Below the pieces are notes generated by a model. It made no database searches, had not been told where the DNA came from, and saw only the letters and a program-made list of their open reading frames with translations. A stretch of DNA of 58,989 bases from Vogesella oryzae. GTDB lineage: Bacteria; Pseudomonadota; Gammaproteobacteria; Burkholderiales; Chromobacteriaceae. The DNA lies in NCBI RefSeq assembly GCF_902829295.1, contig NZ_CADEPL010000058.1:1-58989 (forward strand), in the 5' to 3' direction. A program made the translations under genes and the position numbers. Below, piece by piece: positions 50,659-58,989 of this stretch (the first letter of the stretch is position 1; each line of letters opens with the position of its first letter).

Positions 50659-50820
50659 ACAGGTCACGGCCTACGTGGAAAACACTGCCCCTCAATCTAC
50701 AGCGTTTTATCTTTTACTTGACACTGCCATAAGCAGTTCCGAAAATTCCTATACTATAGCTGGTATTTAAAATACTTCGAATCAAACGGTTTACAATCTC
50801 TAGGTTTAGGTGAGGCTATC

Positions 50821-52689
50821 ATGAACTTCCGTCGTAAACACCTCAGTGGTTATACGCTTCTGGCATTGATTGCCATGACTACTCCCGCACTGTCGCATGC
50901 CATCGAGCTGAAAGATGCCGTCATGCAGACCGTCAAAGACAACCCGGAAATCGGGATGAAGTGGTACACCTTCCGCGCCAGCGCCGAAGAAAAGGGCATT
51001 GCCCGCGCGGACTTCTTCCCGACTGTTGACCTGAGCTACACCGTCGGTCATGAGAATCTGAAAGATCCGCAAAGCAAAAACGTTGCGACCGAGAGCAGCT
51101 TCACCCGCCATGGCTATGCCGCGACACTGAACCAGAACCTGTTCACCGGCTTCCAGACCATCAATCAGCTCAAACAGCTGGACTACACTGCCCGGGCCCG
51201 CTATTTCGAGTACCTCGCTGCCGCTGAATCGCAGAGCCTTGAATCGGTACGCGCGTTCATCGATGTAGTGCGTTATAGCAAGCTGGTAGAAATCGCCGAA
51301 GAAAATTATGCCGTTCACAAAGGCATTTACGAGCAGATTCTGCAGCGGGTATCGCAAGGGGTTGGCCGCCGCGTCGACCTGGAACAGATCAATGGTCGCC
51401 TGAGCCTGGCGGAATCCAACCTGATCAACGAGATGTCCAACCTGCACGACGTGAAGGCCCGCTACGCCCGCATCATGGGTGAAGAGCCGCCGGCCGAGCT
51501 GACGCTGCCGGCGCTGGACCTGAATCTGGTACCCAGCAATGCCGACCTGATGCCGCTGGCGGACAAGAGCAACCCGAGCCTGCTGGCCGCGCGCTCGTTC
51601 TACCGCGCCTCCGAACATGACATCAATGTCCGCAAGGGCGCGTTCTCGCCGAAAGTGGATCTGCGCGCAACGCACGTCAATACCGAGAACTATCAGGCTA
51701 CCGACAACAACTATCGCGATACCGCGGTCGAGCTGGTGGTCAGCATGAACCTGTTCCGCGGCGGTGCCGACCGTGCCCGCCTGCTGGCGGCAACCGAGCG
51801 CAAGGGTGAAGCCGAAGCGATGGGCATCAAGGCCTGTCGCGACATGCGCCAGCAAGTCAGCATCGCCCACAACGACGTGCTGAAGATTACCAGCCAGCTG
51901 GATGCCCTGCGCCAGCACGCCCTCTCCACCGAGAAAGCCCGCGACGCCTACCGCAGCCAGTTCGACATCGGCCAACGTACCCTGCTTGACTTGCTGGACA
52001 GCGAAAACGAACTGTTCGATGCCCGTCGTGAACAGATCAACGGCGAATTGAACCAGCAACTGGCCATCTACCGGGTACTGGGTGAATCCGGCCGCCTGCT
52101 GGAAGCTCTGCAGATCCAGCCGCAGGACAGCTCGCTCAGCCGCGCCGACGACCTGACCTACCCAACCTGCCCGACCGATTACACCGCACCGATGGCCTTC
52201 GACAAGGACAAGGTCGCTGCCCGCAACATGACGGCACCGATCGTGGCCAAGACCACACCGGCCCCGATCGTGCGTGACGTAACCGTGCGCGTGCAGGTGC
52301 AGTTCGATCTGGACTCCGCCAAGCTGCGCCCGGAAAGCATCCCGGCCCTTGATCAGCTGGTCACCACCCTGAACATGCCGGAGCTGGCCAACAAAACCTT
52401 CCGTGTAGAAGGCCATACCGATACCACCGGTGGTTTCAACCACAACCTGGATCTGTCCAAGCGCCGCGCCCAAGCGGTACGCGACTACCTGCAGAGCAAG
52501 GGCATTGCCGCCAGCCGTCTAAGCAGCGAAGGCTATGGCAGCACCCGCCTGTTGCCGAACCTGGCACCGACCGACCCGACCCATCGTCGCGTAGTGGTGG
52601 TGATTCAGGACAATTCGGCCCCGGCTGCGCCACTGCCGGTGAAAAAACCGGTGAAACGGTTGAAAAAGCCGGCAGCACCGACAAACTAA
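50821..52689 (+). CDS. TolC-family outer-membrane channel fused to an OmpA domain (LapE-like)
   Basis: 622 residues. Signal peptide to about 26 (ALSHA), a TolC/AggA-type domain with the tandem outer-membrane efflux repeats (about 28-440; NQNLFTGFQT, SMNLFRGGADR, FDIGQRTLLDLLDSENELFDA), a Pro/Ala linker, then an OmpA-type peptidoglycan-binding domain (about 490-600; VQFDLDSAKLRPES, VEGHTDTTGG, LSKRRAQAVRDYL). It is divergent from lapGD, so it probably exports the LapG-controlled adhesin as the outer channel of a type I system. The adhesin gene is not in the window. Confidence 0.92.
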   Translation: MNFRRKHLSGYTLLALIAMTTPALSHAIELKDAVMQTVKDNPEIGMKWYTFRASAEEKGIARADFFPTVDLSYTVGHENLKDPQSKNVATESSFTRHGYAATLNQNLFTGFQTINQLKQLDYTARARYFEYLAAAESQSLESVRAFIDVVRYSKLVEIAEENYAVHKGIYEQILQRVSQGVGRRVDLEQINGRLSLAESNLINEMSNLHDVKARYARIMGEEPPAELTLPALDLNLVPSNADLMPLADKSNPSLLAARSFYRASEHDINVRKGAFSPKVDLRATHVNTENYQATDNNYRDTAVELVVSMNLFRGGADRARLLAATERKGEAEAMGIKACRDMRQQVSIAHNDVLKITSQLDALRQHALSTEKARDAYRSQFDIGQRTLLDLLDSENELFDARREQINGELNQQLAIYRVLGESGRLLEALQIQPQDSSLSRADDLTYPTCPTDYTAPMAFDKDKVAARNMTAPIVAKTTPAPIVRDVTVRVQVQFDLDSAKLRPESIPALDQLVTTLNMPELANKTFRVEGHTDTTGGFNHNLDLSKRRAQAVRDYLQSKGIAASRLSSEGYGSTRLLPNLAPTDPTHRRVVVVIQDNSAPAAPLPVKKPVKRLKKPAAPTN

Positions 52690-52705
52690 GCAACAAGGCA
52701 ATAGC

Positions 52706-52737
52706 AAAATGGCCGGTCACTGACCGGCCATTTTTTT
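52706..52737 (+). terminator. Terminator after the TolC-OmpA gene
   Basis: TGGCCGGTCA-CTGACCGGCCA stem followed by TTTTTTT. Confidence 0.95.
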
Positions 52738-52821
52738 GTCCTGCTGCCTGCCGTAACCCGCCGGCAAGCCAAGGCACTGCGTCATCTCGCCGACCTCACC
52801 TCCTGCCTGGCTTGCGCCTGA

Positions 52822-53580
52822 CTACAGACGGTCAAACGTCCGCCGGGCATTGGCCGAGGTCGCCGCCGCCAGTTCCGCCAGCGGCATCGCACGCAAACCG
52901 GCCAGCACCGCAGCAATGCGTGGCAGATTGTCCGGCCGGTTCGGCTGCCCCTGCGCCCACTCCGGCGGGATATCCGGCCCATCGGTTTCCAGCACGATGG
53001 CGGACAGCGGCAGGTTGGCCGCCAGGCGGCGGATACGCTGCGAACCCTGATAAGTCATCGCTCCGCCAAAGCCGAGGCAAAAACCCAGCTCGATAAAGGC
53101 CTGTGCCTGTTGTTCGCTACCGTTGAAGGCATGCGCCACCCCGCCGCGCACCCGTACCTGCCGCAGACATTTCAACACCTGATCCACCGCCCGGCGGACA
53201 TGCAGGATCACCGGCAGGTCGAAATGCCGCGCCAGCTTGAGCTGGGCAAGCAGCAGCTGCTGTTGCCGCGCCGGGTCCAGCCCGGGAACAAACAGGTCCA
53301 GCCCGCACTCGCCCACCGCCACCGCCTGCTCGCGCGCCAGATAATCAGCCAGCAGTTCCAGGTGTTCATCCTGATGCTGTGCCAGATACATCGGATGCAA
53401 TCCGTAGGCCGCCGCAACGCCAAACTGCTGCCGCATGGCGCGCACCGCCTCGAAGTTGGCCGCAGCCACCGCGGGGACAATCGCCTGCTCTACGCCGGCA
53501 GCGCGCGCATCCTGCCACAGCGCGTCCCGCCCGGTATCAAACTCGCCGGCATCCAGATGAAGATGGGTATCGATAAACAT
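52822..53580 (-). CDS. TatD-family hydrolase
   Basis: 252 residues. Metal ligands in FIDTHLHLD, GECGLD, ILHVRRA, AHAFNG and LETDGPDIPP follow the TatD DNase pattern. Likely a metal-dependent deoxyribonuclease. ATG 53,580 is used rather than a TTG three codons earlier. Confidence 0.93.
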   Translation of the reverse strand: MFIDTHLHLDAGEFDTGRDALWQDARAAGVEQAIVPAVAAANFEAVRAMRQQFGVAAAYGLHPMYLAQHQDEHLELLADYLAREQAVAVGECGLDLFVPGLDPARQQQLLLAQLKLARHFDLPVILHVRRAVDQVLKCLRQVRVRGGVAHAFNGSEQQAQAFIELGFCLGFGGAMTYQGSQRIRRLAANLPLSAIVLETDGPDIPPEWAQGQPNRPDNLPRIAAVLAGLRAMPLAELAAATSANARRTFDRL

Positions 53581-53722
53581 GGCACGCAAAATATCGGGGA
53601 ATCAGGGCATGACGCGCGGCAGGACCGGGCCCGCCGGCATCTTGCTCCAGCATAGGTCATCGCACTGGCGGCAGCGATGAGCGCCGGCTGGCTTGGCGCC
53701 GCGATCGCGGCAGCCGGCACAC

Positions 53723-53757
53723 TGCGGCCAACCAGTAACGCTCACCGGTTGGCCGCA
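53723..53757. terminator. Inverted repeat made of two TGCGGCCAAC words
   Basis: TGCGGCCAACC and GGTTGGCCGCA form an 11-bp perfect stem with a 13-base loop, 6 bp past the end of the antiporter gene. Confidence 0.65.
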
Positions 53758-53762
53758 TCGGG

Positions 53763-55022
53763 TTACAGCAGGCGGAACGCCAGAATCGCCACCACGGTCG
53801 GCGGCACGGCAGCCAGCAGCAGGCCCAGCGGATGGACCGCCTCATCCTCGAAGTGGCCACGCAAGATGGCGATACCGGCCGGATTGGGTGCGTTGGCGAT
53901 AATGGTCAGGCCGCCACCGGTCACCGCCCCGGTCACCAGCGCATATTTGAACGCATCCGACAGGCCGTCCACCAGCGAGCCGAGATAGGTCAGTGCCGCG
54001 TTATCGGTAATCGCGGTCAGCAAGGTGGTGCCGAAAAAGACCGCATCACTGCTCATCGACAGCAGCACCGGCTGCAGCCACCACTGCTGCTGCCCGCCCA
54101 GCACCACCAGGCCGGCCAGGAAGAAGGCAACCAGCAGCCCCTCGCGCAGGATCAGCCGGTCCTGGTAATGCTGGTAGGCATGCGCCACGCCCAGGAAGAA
54201 CAGGAACAGCCCCATGAACACCGAAGGATGGTGGGCGAATACCACCACCGCCACCAGGAACAGCAGGTGCAGCACAATCATCGCCGCCGGCACCTTGCCG
54301 TGTGCGGCTTCGCCTTTGCCGAAAGCCAGTTGCGCCAGTTCGCGCCGGAACAGCCAGGTAGCACACAGCGCATTGACGCCGACCGCCAGCGCCGCCTTCC
54401 AGCCGATAGTGGTCATCATGTGCATCATGTCCCAGTGCCACTTGCCAGCCACCATCAATACCGGCGGCGCGGCAAAGGAGGTCAGCGTGCCGCCGATGGA
54501 AATATTGACGAACAGCACCCCCAGCGTGACGTAGCGCAGGCGCGTCGACAGCCCGCGGGCAAAGTAGCGGTCACGCAGGATCAGCGCGGCCAGCGTCATC
54601 GCCGCCGGCTCGGTGATAAACGAACCGAGCAGCGGCACCAGCGACAGCGTGGTGAGATAGAACGCCAACGCACCGGGCAGCGGCAGCAGCCGGGCCACGC
54701 CGCGCACGCCCAGCTGCGCGAACTGCAGGATGGGGCGGGTGCCGGCAATCACCATAATGGCAAACACGAACATCGGCTCGGTAAAGTTGCGCGAATCCAG
54801 GTAGGCAATGGCCGCGCCCTGCCCTTCGACCGCGAACATGAACAGGATCAGGATCATGGCCCAGAAGCCGAAAACCACCTCGACCTCGCCCAGCAGGTGC
54901 CACAAACCGGCATGAGTGGGGCGCGCGTGCGCCAGATGCTCGAAAAACTTGGTCGAGAACGTATGCAGAATGGCGATGGCAAACAGCACGGCGCCAGTCA
55001 TCTGGATGATGCTTGGTGTCAC
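53763..55022 (-). CDS. Putative Na+/H+ antiporter (NhaD-like, PF07399-type)
   Basis: 419 residues with about eleven membrane segments. Conserved features include SFITEPAAMTLAALI, GGTLTSFAAPPVLMV and TAITDNAALTYLGSLV with helix-breaking charged residues, as in ion-transporter superfamily antiporters. Substrate not proven. Confidence 0.82.
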   Translation of the reverse strand: MTPSIIQMTGAVLFAIAILHTFSTKFFEHLAHARPTHAGLWHLLGEVEVVFGFWAMILILFMFAVEGQGAAIAYLDSRNFTEPMFVFAIMVIAGTRPILQFAQLGVRGVARLLPLPGALAFYLTTLSLVPLLGSFITEPAAMTLAALILRDRYFARGLSTRLRYVTLGVLFVNISIGGTLTSFAAPPVLMVAGKWHWDMMHMMTTIGWKAALAVGVNALCATWLFRRELAQLAFGKGEAAHGKVPAAMIVLHLLFLVAVVVFAHHPSVFMGLFLFFLGVAHAYQHYQDRLILREGLLVAFFLAGLVVLGGQQQWWLQPVLLSMSSDAVFFGTTLLTAITDNAALTYLGSLVDGLSDAFKYALVTGAVTGGGLTIIANAPNPAGIAILRGHFEDEAVHPLGLLLAAVPPTVVAILAFRLL

Positions 55023-55165
55023 AGACTCTCCTCTATGTTGTGTTTTGCCCGACAGTGCAACCGCCGGTCAGTGCCCGCCATCCGTGGCGACGGGCTTGTC
55101 GCTAGCGTTCGATTGTATTGCCTTGCCGGCATGTCGCGCATCCGCACACCACGGCGGCCGGCGAA

Positions 55166-56677
55166 CTAGCCGAGCTTGTTGTCGGCAATCCGGTAGTGCG
55201 GATCTTCGAATTCGTCCACTTCCACCATGCCCTTGGCCTTGTCCAGCAACTCCAGACAATCCGGGCTGAGGTGACGCAAATGCAGCGTCTTGCCCAGCTG
55301 CTGGTAGCGCAGCGCCAGAGTATCAATTGCCTCGATCGCCGAATGATCCATGACCCGGGCGCGGCGGAATTCGATCACCACGTGCGGTGGATCGTTCCTG
55401 GGGGTGAACAGTTCGCTGAAGTTGGCCACCGAGGCAAAAAACAGGCTGCCTTCCAGCTCGTAGATTTTCCAGTCGTGACCATCGCTGCGGGTGCGGACGG
55501 TAATCTGCCGCGCATGCTGCCAGGCAAAGACCAGCGCGGCGAACACCACGCCGCACAGCACGGCAATCGCCAGATCGGTAAACACCGTGATCAGCGTCAC
55601 CCCCACCACGATGATGGCGTCCTGACGCGGAATCTTGCGCAGCGCCTGCAGGCTGCTCCAGGCAAAGGTCTTTTGCGACACCACAAACATCAGGCCGACC
55701 AGTGCGGCCAACGGGATCATCTCGATCCAGCGAGACAGGAACAGGATGAACCCCAGCAGCAGCAGCGCGGCCACCACGCCGGACAGGCGGTGACGGGCAC
55801 CGTTGTTGATGTTGATCATGCTCTGGCCGATCATCGCACAGCCCCCCATGGTGGCGAAGAAACCGGCCACCACGTTGGCCGCACCCTGTGCCAGTGACTC
55901 GCGGTTCGGCTGGCCACGGCTATCGGTAATCTCGTCCACCAGCGTGAGGGTCAGCAGCGACTCGATCAGGCCGATGGTCGCCAGAATCAGCGAATACGGC
56001 ACGATGATGTACAGCGTTTCCAGCGTCAGCGGTATTTGCGGGATATGGAACTGCGGCAGGCCGCCGGCGATGGAGCCCATGTCGCCAACCGTCTTGGTGT
56101 CGATCCCCAGGCCCGCCACCAGCGCCGCCACGATCAGGATGGCGGCCAGTGCGGACGGGATGACCGTGGTGACTCTGGGCAGCAGGTAGATGATCGCCAT
56201 GGTCAGCGCGATCAGCCCGCCCATCACCAGCAGCTGCTGGCCGTTCATCCAGTGGCCGGCCAGTTTGAAATGCCCGAACTGGGCGAGGAAGATCACGATC
56301 GCCAGTCCGTTCACAAACCCCAGCATCACCGAATACGGCACCATGCGGATGAACTTTCCAAGCTTCAGGGCACCAAACAGCAGCTGGAAGACGCCCATCA
56401 ACACCACACTGGTAAACAGGTACTCGACGCCATGCTGCTGCACCAGCGAGACCATCACCACGGCAAGTGCGCCGGTGGCACCGGAAATCATGCCGGGGCG
56501 GCCGCCGAATAACGCGGTAATCAGGCAGATGAAGAATGCCGCATACAGGCCGGTGAGCGGGCTGACGTGGGCAATCAGGGCAAAGGCGATTGCCTCCGGC
56601 ACCAGCGCCAGGGCAACGGTCATACCGCTCAGCACATCGGTCTTGATGGCAAGGCGGCTCAGTCGGTTCTGCAACAA
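55166..56677 (-). CDS. SulP-family anion transporter with STAS domain
   Basis: 503 residues. Ten or more membrane helices with the SulP start (DVLSGMTVALALVPEAIAFALIA) and TGALAVVM, then a cytoplasmic STAS domain (about 385-495) seen as VVIEFRRARVMDHSAIEAID. Such proteins move sulfate or bicarbonate; the substrate cannot be told. Confidence 0.92.
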   Translation of the reverse strand: MLQNRLSRLAIKTDVLSGMTVALALVPEAIAFALIAHVSPLTGLYAAFFICLITALFGGRPGMISGATGALAVVMVSLVQQHGVEYLFTSVVLMGVFQLLFGALKLGKFIRMVPYSVMLGFVNGLAIVIFLAQFGHFKLAGHWMNGQQLLVMGGLIALTMAIIYLLPRVTTVIPSALAAILIVAALVAGLGIDTKTVGDMGSIAGGLPQFHIPQIPLTLETLYIIVPYSLILATIGLIESLLTLTLVDEITDSRGQPNRESLAQGAANVVAGFFATMGGCAMIGQSMININNGARHRLSGVVAALLLLGFILFLSRWIEMIPLAALVGLMFVVSQKTFAWSSLQALRKIPRQDAIIVVGVTLITVFTDLAIAVLCGVVFAALVFAWQHARQITVRTRSDGHDWKIYELEGSLFFASVANFSELFTPRNDPPHVVIEFRRARVMDHSAIEAIDTLALRYQQLGKTLHLRHLSPDCLELLDKAKGMVEVDEFEDPHYRIADNKLG

Positions 56678-56894
56678 AAATGTCTCCGGGGGCAGGCGCG
56701 ACAGCCTTCATCGCGCCGTGAATCAGCGCGTCGCACCCAGGTTGTCAAAACTGTGCATGGGTAGCGCCGATAGCGGAAACAAGCCACAGAAAACGTGAGC
56801 GTCTACAACAGACAGAGTCGATAGATTTGGCAAAAACGATATTTTGCTACAAAATTAATTGTCTGTCTGCAGTAAGCATTGGTATAAACATCAA

Positions 56895-57035
56895 TAAAAC
56901 AAGTCACTAGGATGGGTACTGTCAGAGGGTAACGCGGCCTGGTCCGCCACCCGTACTCCATAGCAAAGCGCTTGTACGAATTGCAGGCAAGAACGAGAGA
57001 GCATTAAGGGGGGCATCCGCCCCCCTGTTTTTTTT
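56895..57035 (+). ncRNA. Candidate small RNA
   Basis: TTGTCT (56,859), 18 bases, then TATAAA (56,883) form a sigma-70-like promoter. About 140 nt later is a strong plus-strand terminator with no plus-strand gene before it. Between them GGGT-aac-GCGG-cctggt-CCGC-c-ACCC folds as a nested hairpin, enclosed by GGGTAC and GTACTCC. No coding frame of use is seen. It is not 6S, tmRNA or another family I recognise. Confidence 0.5.
57008..57035 (+). terminator. Strong terminator on the plus strand before ybdK
   Basis: GGGGGG-CATCCG-CCCCCC followed by TG and eight T. It faces the plus strand and so belongs to the candidate small RNA, although it may also slow minus-strand read-through from ybdK. Confidence 0.88.
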
Positions 57036-57074
57036 GCCTGCCGCCTACTGCCGCTAGCGGCCTCCAGCCTTACC

Positions 57075-58205
57075 TCACAGCGGTTCGCCGCCGTGACGGA
57101 AGCGCTGCAGCGCTGCATCCACCATGCTCTGCACACTGCCGCGGGCGTCATAAACATCGCGCAAGCCGGTGGCATCATTGCCGCGGTACACAATACGCTC
57201 GATGTGCTCCAGTGCCGCCTCGCATCCGAGCTCCGCGGCACTTTGCCGCAGCCGGCGCAGCGTCGTCAGGATGTCTTCCCGCAGCGATATCTGCTCGTAA
57301 CTCTTGGGATGGACCACACTGCCATCCAGCCCGAAACGGCAGGCCTGGAACCGGTTGTAGTTGTAGACCAGGTAGTCATCCTCTGCCGGCATCGGCTCCT
57401 CCCCCTGCAGCAGCATGTGGCACAAGGCCTGTAAATAGCAGGCGATGGCCGCGGCACGTTCTACTGTCAGCGGGGTGTCACACACGCGCAGCTCGATGGT
57501 GCCGTACTCGGGTTTTGGGCGGATATCCCAGTAGAAATCCTTCATGCTCTTGACCACGCCGGTACGTTCCATGCGGGCAAAGAAACTGTCCCCGAACGCT
57601 TCCCAGTCAAGAATGAACGGTGCCCGGCCACTAAGCGGAAAGGCGAATACCGAATTGAGCCGCGCCGAATCGAACAGGGTATCGTGCCCCTGCACAAACG
57701 GCGACGAGCCGGACAGCGCGATGAAATGCGGCACATAACGGTTCAGGGCATGCAACAGGAACAAGGCCTGGTCGCCGCTGGTACAGCCGACATGCACATG
57801 TTGGCCGAAGATGGTGAACTGCTTGGCCAGATAGCCGTACAAGGCACTGACTTCGTGAAAACGCGGCTTGGAGAAAATCCGCCGCTCGCTCCACAGCTGG
57901 AACGGATGGGTGCCACCTCCACAGATGCCGACATTGAGCTTGTCCGCGGCTTTGACCAGGGCATCGCGGATATCGACCAGTTGTGCCAGCAGCTCGTCGT
58001 AGCGGGTCTGCACCGTGGTCGAGATTTCGATCATGCTCTCGGTGATTTCCGGGGTGATATTGCCGGGAAAATGCGAGCGTTCGATCAGCTCCAGAATATC
58101 GGGGCTGGCCGCCGTCAGATCGAAGTCGCTGAGACTGACCAGCTGCATCTCCAGCTCTACCCCCAGACTGAGGGATTGCGAGGTTGTGAATACTTCCAAT
58201 GCCAT
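57075..58205 (-). CDS. ybdK: YbdK-family carboxylate-amine ligase
   Basis: 376 residues of the glutamate-cysteine-ligase 2 family. Conserved [43 protein letters not shown] and the C-terminal [11 protein letters not shown]. These enzymes have weak glutamate-cysteine ligase activity; the cell role is unclear. It starts 1 bp after the antiporter gene. Confidence 0.95.
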   Translation of the reverse strand: MALEVFTTSQSLSLGVELEMQLVSLSDFDLTAASPDILELIERSHFPGNITPEITESMIEISTTVQTRYDELLAQLVDIRDALVKAADKLNVGICGGGTHPFQLWSERRIFSKPRFHEVSALYGYLAKQFTIFGQHVHVGCTSGDQALFLLHALNRYVPHFIALSGSSPFVQGHDTLFDSARLNSVFAFPLSGRAPFILDWEAFGDSFFARMERTGVVKSMKDFYWDIRPKPEYGTIELRVCDTPLTVERAAAIACYLQALCHMLLQGEEPMPAEDDYLVYNYNRFQACRFGLDGSVVHPKSYEQISLREDILTTLRRLRQSAAELGCEAALEHIERIVYRGNDATGLRDVYDARGSVQSMVDAALQRFRHGGEPL

Positions 58206-58206
58206 G

Positions 58207-58989
58207 TCATGACCTCCGTTGGCGCGGAGACTCGCGGGCCAGTAGCAAGGCCAGCGTAGTCAGCAGTGGGCCACCGATTTCCAGCACCAGCGCCGCCGCC
58301 GCGAGCGGGGCCAGCTGGTCGACCAGCTGGATACCGATGTATTTACTCTGCTCCAGCAGCAGAATGACGAAAGCCGAAATCGGCATCATTGCCATCCCCA
58401 CCAGCGCCCCCTTGCGCCAGGTCGTGCCGCTGGCGCGGGCGAACAGCACGATACCGGCCATCTTGGCCGCCGCACGGACCAGTACCAGCAGCAGTCCGGC
58501 CAGCAAGCCATCCAGCACCCGTGGCCACTCCAGCGTGCTGGCAATGAACACAAACAGGAACACCGACAACAGCTCCCCGAGCACGCCGAACCCGCGCTCG
58601 GAAGGGCTGAGCACCAGCCGGCGGTGACGAGCCACCAGCCCGAAGACCAGCGTGGCAAGCACCGGCGACAGCTTGAGACTGTGCGTCAGCATCACCAGGC
58701 AGATCACCCCGATGGCAAACGCCATCGTACTGTCATGGCCCGGCCGCTTGCAGGCATTCAGCCAGGCCGGCAGCAATACCCCCAGCAGCCCCCCCAGCAA
58801 CGCCGACAGGCCCAGCACCATGAAACTGCTGTACGTCGCCTGCCACAGGTTGCCCGAGGTACGGAACACCACCAGCCCGACAATGATCTTGAAAGCGAAC
58901 ACTGCCAGCACACAGTTGAAGGCCGCCAGATGCAGCACCCGTTCGGTCACCTGCCCCGAGCTGTTCTCGTCGTTGATCACCCGCAGCAC
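58207..58989 (-). CDS. Cation:proton antiporter (CPA/KefB-like), C-terminal part
   Basis: The frame runs off the right edge of the window, so 260 C-terminal residues are seen; the first codon is a GTG that is probably an internal valine. Seven or more membrane helices and the pattern [18 protein letters not shown] fit monovalent cation:proton antiporters of the CPA type. Confidence 0.85.
   Translation of the reverse strand: MLRVINDENSSGQVTERVLHLAAFNCVLAVFAFKIIVGLVVFRTSGNLWQATYSSFMVLGLSALLGGLLGVLLPAWLNACKRPGHDSTMAFAIGVICLVMLTHSLKLSPVLATLVFGLVARHRRLVLSPSERGFGVLGELLSVFLFVFIASTLEWPRVLDGLLAGLLLVLVRAAAKMAGIVLFARASGTTWRKGALVGMAMMPISAFVILLLEQSKYIGIQLVDQLAPLAAAALVLEIGGPLLTTLALLLARESPRQRRS

Noticed and set aside
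50700-50760. Promoter TTGACA...TATACT before the TolC-OmpA gene
   Set aside because: The two boxes are 26 bases apart, too far for a sigma-70 promoter, so I do not call it.
50806-52473. Long minus-strand frame opposite the TolC-OmpA gene
   Set aside because: It is a mirror of the strongly supported plus-strand gene, with repetitive composition typical of antisense frames in GC-rich DNA.

Overview
The window joins two very different kinds of DNA. The right half (about 29,570-58,989) and the extreme left (1-477) are GC-rich backbone of a betaproteobacterium. The order mnmG-rsmG-parA-parB-atpIBEFHAGDC-glmU-(DeoR regulator)-glmS, the protein sequences, and a LapD/LapG pair next to a TolC-OmpA fusion suggest a Chromobacteriaceae/Neisseriales relative (Vogesella, Aquitalea or Chromobacterium type). 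This is judged from gene content only. The backbone is peppered with one 10-base word, TGCGGCCAAC, which I did not find in the inserted DNA.

Between about 2,334 and 29,569 lies a Tn7-like transposon of roughly 27 kb. It sits about 23 bp past the glmS stop codon, the classical attTn7 position. Its TnsB-type end repeats (core AGTCTGTCACGA) are visible at both ends: three spaced copies on the left and two close copies on the right. The core machinery is tnsA-tnsB-tnsC on the minus strand with overlapping starts and stops. Divergent from it are two TniQ-family target selectors (597 and 416 aa), with a small HTH regulator in front of each, and no TnsE. A second right end (2,211-2,330) outside the left end suggests an older element was already at this site.

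The cargo is largely defence-like. From left to right: four small unknown genes; a three-gene ABC-three-component (ABC-3C) operon (SMC/Rad50-like ATPase, middle component, PD-(D/E)XK-like protein); the transposition genes; an SOS block (secreted NUC1 nuclease, umuDC, SRAP/YedK); an RX4H (HEPN-like) protein; a PrrC/RloC-like anticodon-nuclease candidate; and near glmS a series of four minus-strand genes separated by integron attC sites but without an integrase (HNH nuclease, RX4H protein, DUF4145 protein, small membrane protein).

Left of the element are a soluble PAS-PAS-MCP receptor (BdlA-like) and the end of a TRAP transporter gene. Right of it come glmS with a DeoR-family regulator, glmU, the full F1Fo ATP synthase operon, parAB, rsmG and mnmG. 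Beyond these are an OlsB-like acyltransferase, trmO, a Tim44-domain protein, lapD-lapG with a divergent lapE-like TolC-OmpA fusion, tatD, two transporters, ybdK and a partial cation:proton antiporter. A candidate small RNA with its own promoter and terminator lies at about 56,895-57,035.
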